DNA of 9,170 bases from CAYMJK01 sp043101635 (lineage in GTDB: Bacteria; Planctomycetota; Phycisphaerae; Phycisphaerales; UBA1924): positions 1 through 9,170 of the forward strand of contig JBICIE010000250.1 of assembly GCA_043101635.1 (NCBI GenBank), read 5' to 3'. The first letter of the stretch is position 1, and every line of letters starts with the position of its first letter. Positions 6,282 to 9,170 of this stretch are shown piece by piece. Under the pieces are notes generated by a model. The model was given only the letters and a program-made list of their open reading frames with translations, did no database searches and was not told the origin of the DNA. The translations under genes and the position numbers were made by a program.

Positions 6282-7651
6282 TGGACGTTGGCTCGACGAT
6301 CGTTGCGCTCGCGTCGGCGCCGGGGCACAGCCTGCGCGCGATCATCCGGGTGTCGGGGCCGGCGGCGTTCGAGACGATCGACGCGATTGCCAGCGGGCCG
6401 GTGGCGCGGGAGCGGGGGATAGGGCCGATCCGGCTGGGCCTCGGCGCCGGCGAACTGCCGGCGCTGGCGATCACGATGACGGGCCCGCGGTCGTACACGG
6501 GCGAGGACAGCGTCGAGCTGCTCGTGCCGGGGGCGCCGGCGCTGGTGGACCTGGTGCTCGGGGCGCTGCTGGAGCAGCCGGGCGTCCGCAGCGCCGAGCC
6601 GGGCGAGTTCTCGGCGCGGGCGTATCTGAACGGCCGGCTGTCGCTGGATGAGGCCGAGGGGGTGGCCCAGCGCATCGGGGCGGCGACGGCGGCGCAGCTC
6701 GACGCCGCGGACCGCCTGCTGTCCGGGGAGGCGGGGCGCGAGGAGGCGGCGTGGTCGGATCGGCTGGCCCAGACGCTGGCGCTGGTCGAAGCGGGGGTCG
6801 ACTTCACCGACCAGGAGGATGTGCACCCGATCGGCGCGCCGGAGCTGCGGGCCGCCCTTGGTCAGATCGCCGGGGAGATCACCGCGCGACTTGGGCGCAT
6901 CGGCGCGTCGGAAGCCTCGGAGGGGCTGGCGGTGGTGGCGCTGGTCGGTCGGCCCAACGCCGGCAAGAGCACGCTGCTGAACGCGATGGTCGGGCGGCAG
7001 CGCGCGGTGGTGAGCCCGGAGGCGGGCGCGACGCGCGACGCGATCGCCGAGACGGTTGATCTCTCCGGCGCTGCGCCGCTGGCGGGGGAGGTGACGCTGG
7101 TGGATCTGCCGGGGCTGGACGCCGGCGGGCGTGCGGGGGCGGCGGGCGCGGCGCAGCAGGCGGCGCTGCAGGCGCTGGCGCAGGCGGACGTGCTGGTCCA
7201 CTGCGACCCGGAGGGGCGCTGCGCGCCGGACCAGATCCCGGGGGATGTCGCGGGGCGGCCGGTGATCTGCGTGCGGACGATGGCGGACCTGCTGGATGGC
7301 GCCGGGCCCGGGGCGGGCCCGGGCGTGATCGGCGTCTGCGCGCTGGACGGCTGCGGGCTGGACGAACTTCGGCGGGCCATTGCGGAGGCGATCAGCGGCG
7401 CCGGTTCGCGGGCGGGCGAGGCGCTGCTGCTGGCGCCGCGCCGGCGCCGGGCGCTGGCGCGGGCCGCCGAGTCGCTGGGCGAGGCGATCGCCCATGCGCA
7501 GGAGGGCGGTGCGCCGGGTTCGCTGGCGCAGCCGGAGGTCGTCGCCGCGGCGATGCGGGCAGCGCTGGATGCGCTGGGCGAGCTTGGGCGGCAGATCACC
7601 CCGGACGAGGTGCTCGGGCGCGTCTTCCGGTCGTTCTGCATCGGTAAGTAG
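6281..7651 (+). CDS. mnmE: tRNA modification GTPase MnmE (TrmE) with a divergent G domain
   Basis: The 456 residues match the E. coli protein's length (454). MnmE, with MnmG, installs the carboxymethylaminomethyl or related group on U34 of certain tRNAs, using a folate one-carbon donor and GTP hydrolysis. The N-terminal folate-binding domain includes GEFSARAYLNGRL (108-120, family GEFTxRAFLNGKL). A helical region and a G domain (about 215-372) follow, ending with FCIGK (452-456), whose cysteine is the invariant C-terminal one. The P-loop is GRPNAGKST (223-231), with the potassium-binding Asn226 kept, and the G2 region has GATRD. Oddities: G3 is DLPG (275-278) instead of DTAG; the stretch after it has no Glu where the catalytic Glu282 lies; G4 NKxD is TMAD (333-336); G5 is CAL (353-355). 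The ATG at 6281 overlaps the regulator's stop by one base; the open frame extends further upstream, but this start gives the canonical MDVGSTIVALASAPG beginning. mnmG is not in the window. Confidence 0.93.
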   Translation: MDVGSTIVALASAPGHSLRAIIRVSGPAAFETIDAIASGPVARERGIGPIRLGLGAGELPALAITMTGPRSYTGEDSVELLVPGAPALVDLVLGALLEQPGVRSAEPGEFSARAYLNGRLSLDEAEGVAQRIGAATAAQLDAADRLLSGEAGREEAAWSDRLAQTLALVEAGVDFTDQEDVHPIGAPELRAALGQIAGEITARLGRIGASEASEGLAVVALVGRPNAGKSTLLNAMVGRQRAVVSPEAGATRDAIAETVDLSGAAPLAGEVTLVDLPGLDAGGRAGAAGAAQQAALQALAQADVLVHCDPEGRCAPDQIPGDVAGRPVICVRTMADLLDGAGPGAGPGVIGVCALDGCGLDELRRAIAEAISGAGSRAGEALLLAPRRRRALARAAESLGEAIAHAQEGGAPGSLAQPEVVAAAMRAALDALGELGRQITPDEVLGRVFRSFCIGK

Positions 7652-7754
7652 TGACTATCAACAAACGGCGGCGAATTGCTGCTGCGCACGGCGGGCCTGA
7701 TCGGGTATCCTTGATTGCGGAGGACCGCGCGATCTGACCGATCCGCCAGAGCAC

Positions 7755-7760
7755 AGGAGG
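7755..7760 (+). promoter_or_regulatory. Strong Shine-Dalgarno of clpS
   Basis: AGGAGG ends four bases before the ATG at 7765, a near-perfect ribosome binding site that fixes the clpS start. It is the best such site in the window. The 113-base gap after mnmE also contains a TATCCT hexamer (7706-7711) that could be a -10 element without a good -35 partner, a small GCGG-agga-CCGC hairpin (7717-7728), and a longer-range GATCGG/CCGATC pairing (7699-7704 with 7738-7743). clpS may thus have its own promoter. Confidence 0.75.
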
Positions 7761-7764
7761 CTCC

Positions 7765-8058
7765 ATGACGCACCAGTCCGCCACGACCACCAAGCCGCGT
7801 CCGGCCGATCCGAAGCTGGACAAGCTGCCCCCGTTCCGGGTGCTGCTGCACAACGACGATGTGCACGACATGGTGGAGGTGGTCGAGTGGCTGGTGGAGC
7901 TGACCCCGCTGGGGCGCCAGCCGGCGATCCGGATCATGCTCGAGGCCCACACGCGCGGGCTGGCCCAGGTGCTGATCACGCACCGGGAGCGGGCGGAGTT
8001 GTACGAGGACCAGCTTCGCAGCAAGGGGCTGGTGGTGACGATCGAGCCGGTCGGGTAG
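7765..8058 (+). CDS. clpS: ClpS, N-end-rule adaptor of the Clp protease
   Basis: The 97-residue product has an unstructured N-terminal extension (1-20) followed by the ClpS core: FRVLLHNDDVHDMVEVVEWL (24-43), IRIMLEAHTRG (55-65), then LITHRERAELYEDQLRSKGL (70-89) and VTIEP. ClpS binds proteins with bulky hydrophobic N-termini and delivers them to ClpA/ClpC-type unfoldases. Pocket residues match E. coli with an offset of four: N30, D31, D32, M36, M58 and H62 correspond to N34, D35, D36, M40, M62 and H66. In the loop, E. coli T38-P39 is H34-D35 here. The QLRSKGL..TIEP end is more like plant and planctomycete ClpS than the proteobacterial form. No clp ATPase gene is beside it. The downstream transporter begins 13 bases after its stop, so they probably share a transcript. 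Confidence 0.92.
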   Translation: MTHQSATTTKPRPADPKLDKLPPFRVLLHNDDVHDMVEVVEWLVELTPLGRQPAIRIMLEAHTRGLAQVLITHRERAELYEDQLRSKGLVVTIEPVG

Positions 8059-8071
8059 ATCGCGCGCCGGC

Positions 8072-9013
8072 GTGGCTTCCTCTGAATCGAACGGCAAGGG
8101 CGCGGGCGGCTACGCCGTCTATGCGATGCTTGCGCTGGGGATGGCGACGTTCGGGTCGGCGACGCCGGTGAGCAAGATCGTCTCGGCGGAGGCGCCGGTG
8201 TTCGTGGGCTCGGCGCTGCGGGTGGGGATCGGGGCGCTGGCGCTGGCGCCGTTCGTGATCGGGCGGTTCGGGGAGATCCGCAAGCTTCGGCGCGGCGACT
8301 GGGCGGTCATCGGGCTGATCGCACTGCTCGGGATGTTCGGCTTCACCGCGCTGATGCTGTACGGCATGCAGATGGTCTCGGGCGTGGTGGGGGCGATCGT
8401 GATGAGCACGGCGCCGGCGGTGACCGCCGCGGCATCCATGCTGCTGATGGGTGACCGGGCGACGTGGCGGAAGATCACGGCGATCGCGCTGGCGGTGGGG
8501 GGTGTGCTCGTCTTGCACCTGGGGCGCATGGGCTCGGGCGGCGGCAACGGGGAAGAAGGCGGCGCCGGGGCGCTGCTGCTGGGCTCAGCGCTGGTCTTCG
8601 GCGCCGTGTGCTGCGAGGCGGCCTACACGCTGCTGGGCAAGAAGATCTCGTCGCGGGTCGATCCGGTGCTGGCGGCGCTGCTTGCCGCGGCGGTGTCGCT
8701 GCCGCTGTTCGTGCCGCTGGCGGTGTGGCAGTGGGGCGGCTTCGAGCCTGCCGGCGTGAGCGCGCGCGCATGGATGGCGCTGGTGTGGTACGGGGCGGGG
8801 ACGCTGGCGCTGGGGACGTGGCTGTGGTACTCGGGGGTGCGCCGGGCGGAGGGGTCGGTGGCGGCGGGGTTCATGGGGGTGATGCCGGCGTCAGCGCTGA
8901 TCCTGAGCTACGCGCTGCTCGGCGAGGCGTTCGAGTGGCTGCACCTGGTGGGATTTGCGATCGTATTTGCGGGGGTGCTGCTGGTGTCGTGGGAGCATGC
9001 GCGGCAGGGGTGA
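8072..9013 (+). CDS. EamA/DMT-superfamily transporter (10 TM)
   Basis: This 313-residue inner-membrane protein is built from two EamA repeats (about 15-150 and 167-306) of roughly five hydrophobic helices each. The family's repeated end-motif is visible in both halves. The first has TAPAVTAAASMLLMGDRATW (113-132) followed by a helix ending GGVLVLHLG. The second has PASALILSYALLGEAFEW (272-289) followed by GFAIVFAGVLL. A Gly/Glu-rich cytosolic-type linker (152-166) joins the halves. Such proteins export or exchange amino acids, nucleobases or other small metabolites; the substrate cannot be told from sequence. The start is taken as GTG at 8072, because the first in-frame ATG falls inside the first membrane helix. 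The ribosome binding site is weak, consistent with coupling to clpS 13 bases upstream. No functional link to ClpS is implied. Confidence 0.87.
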   Translation: MASSESNGKGAGGYAVYAMLALGMATFGSATPVSKIVSAEAPVFVGSALRVGIGALALAPFVIGRFGEIRKLRRGDWAVIGLIALLGMFGFTALMLYGMQMVSGVVGAIVMSTAPAVTAAASMLLMGDRATWRKITAIALAVGGVLVLHLGRMGSGGGNGEEGGAGALLLGSALVFGAVCCEAAYTLLGKKISSRVDPVLAALLAAAVSLPLFVPLAVWQWGGFEPAGVSARAWMALVWYGAGTLALGTWLWYSGVRRAEGSVAAGFMGVMPASALILSYALLGEAFEWLHLVGFAIVFAGVLLVSWEHARQG

Positions 9014-9170
9014 AGCGCAGGGGGCGCCACCAAGGCCTCGGGCAGCGCCTTCGGGCGCCGCTCAGCAGAATTACTCGTGTGCGCCGTCACATTGCCGCAG
9101 CCGGGAGCGTCTCTTGCGGTATCTTGGCTCATAGCCGGGTCGATGCGGCGACCGTCCACTACGACTGGCG
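9014..9170. other. Intergenic end region, no supported gene
   Basis: After the transporter's stop this 157-base stretch contains the hairpin at 9023-9059 and then a less GC-rich segment. In it, TTGCCG (9092-9097) and TATCTT (9120-9125) could be weak promoter elements, but their 22-base spacing is longer than usual. An ATG at 9143 opens a frame to the window edge; it has no Shine-Dalgarno and is too short to judge. Confidence 0.4.
9023..9059 (+). terminator. Terminator-like two-part hairpin after the transporter gene
   Basis: GGCGCC at 9023-9028 can pair with GGCGCC at 9054-9059. Inside it AAGGC (9032-9036) pairs with GCCTT (9047-9051) around a 10-base loop, giving 11 base pairs with a small internal loop. 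It begins ten bases after the stop codon, where a terminator is expected. No T-run follows, so termination would not be of the classical intrinsic type. Confidence 0.35.

Noticed and set aside
5732..7651. A 639-codon plus-strand frame that could make MnmE much longer
   Set aside because: The N-terminal 183 codons are an out-of-frame reading of the Fur-like gene and its spacer. The true MnmE starts at 6281, matching family length.
7699..7743. Paired segments in the clpS leader considered as a riboswitch or attenuator
   Set aside because: Only 4- and 6-bp stems, no recognisable aptamer pattern, and they overlap the possible -10 element, so they may not be transcribed for clpS.
6862..8097. A 411-codon minus-strand open frame opposite mnmE and clpS
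   Set aside because: It spans two well-supported plus-strand genes and their spacer, and its sequence is Ser/Pro/Ala/Arg-rich without domains.
9143..9170. A possible start of a new plus-strand gene at the right edge
   Set aside because: Nine codons only, with no Shine-Dalgarno and no recognisable protein start.

Overview
The window is very GC-rich (by eye about 70% or more, with GC-saturated third codon positions). It carries eight recognisable genes in two divergent blocks plus a small broken gene fragment. Protein style suggests a planctomycete-like bacterium, possibly of the Phycisphaerae type: the ClpS ends in an LRSKGL...TIEP-type tail, the MnmE G domain is divergent, and there is a large low-complexity-rich membrane glycosyltransferase. 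This placement is an inference from protein character; no rRNA or tRNA gene is present to confirm it.

Left block, minus strand, read right to left. The first unit is a ModA-fold lipoprotein (4797-5744), a large GT-C/GT39-like membrane glycosyltransferase (2575-4800) and a UPF0104/LPG-synthase-TM-type flippase-like membrane protein (1523-2578). Each junction is a 4-base ATGA overlap, so the three are almost certainly one translationally coupled operon. A plausible but unproven job is handling or assembling a lipid-linked glycan at the cell envelope. Next comes a 274-base gap with a GC-rich hairpin and a short fragment resembling the 5' end of nadE. Then follow an unrecognised 382-residue protein (100-1248) with a very acidic, His-containing tail, and the first 14 codons of nadE (NAD+ synthetase), which runs off the left edge.

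Right block, plus strand. A Fur-fold regulator (5817-6281) has lost essentially every metal ligand. mnmE (6281-7651) starts on the last base of the regulator's stop codon. clpS (7765-8058) follows after a 113-base gap and has a strong Shine-Dalgarno. An EamA/DMT-family transporter (8072-9013) follows 13 bases later. The last 157 bases hold a terminator-like hairpin and no supported gene.

The most notable signals are four. (1) An exact direct repeat of at least 24 bp places a second, in-frame copy of nadE's PINPTIGD-coding segment 1,428 bp upstream of nadE, bracketing the unknown gene. (2) The Fur homologue appears unable to bind metal by the usual sites. (3) The MnmE has a degraded guanine-specificity motif and no residue matching the catalytic glutamate. 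(4) The ModA-like protein has lost the oxyanion-binding serines and sits with glycan-type membrane proteins instead of ModB/ModC. I did not find a clear defence system, CRISPR array, insertion sequence or RNA gene.
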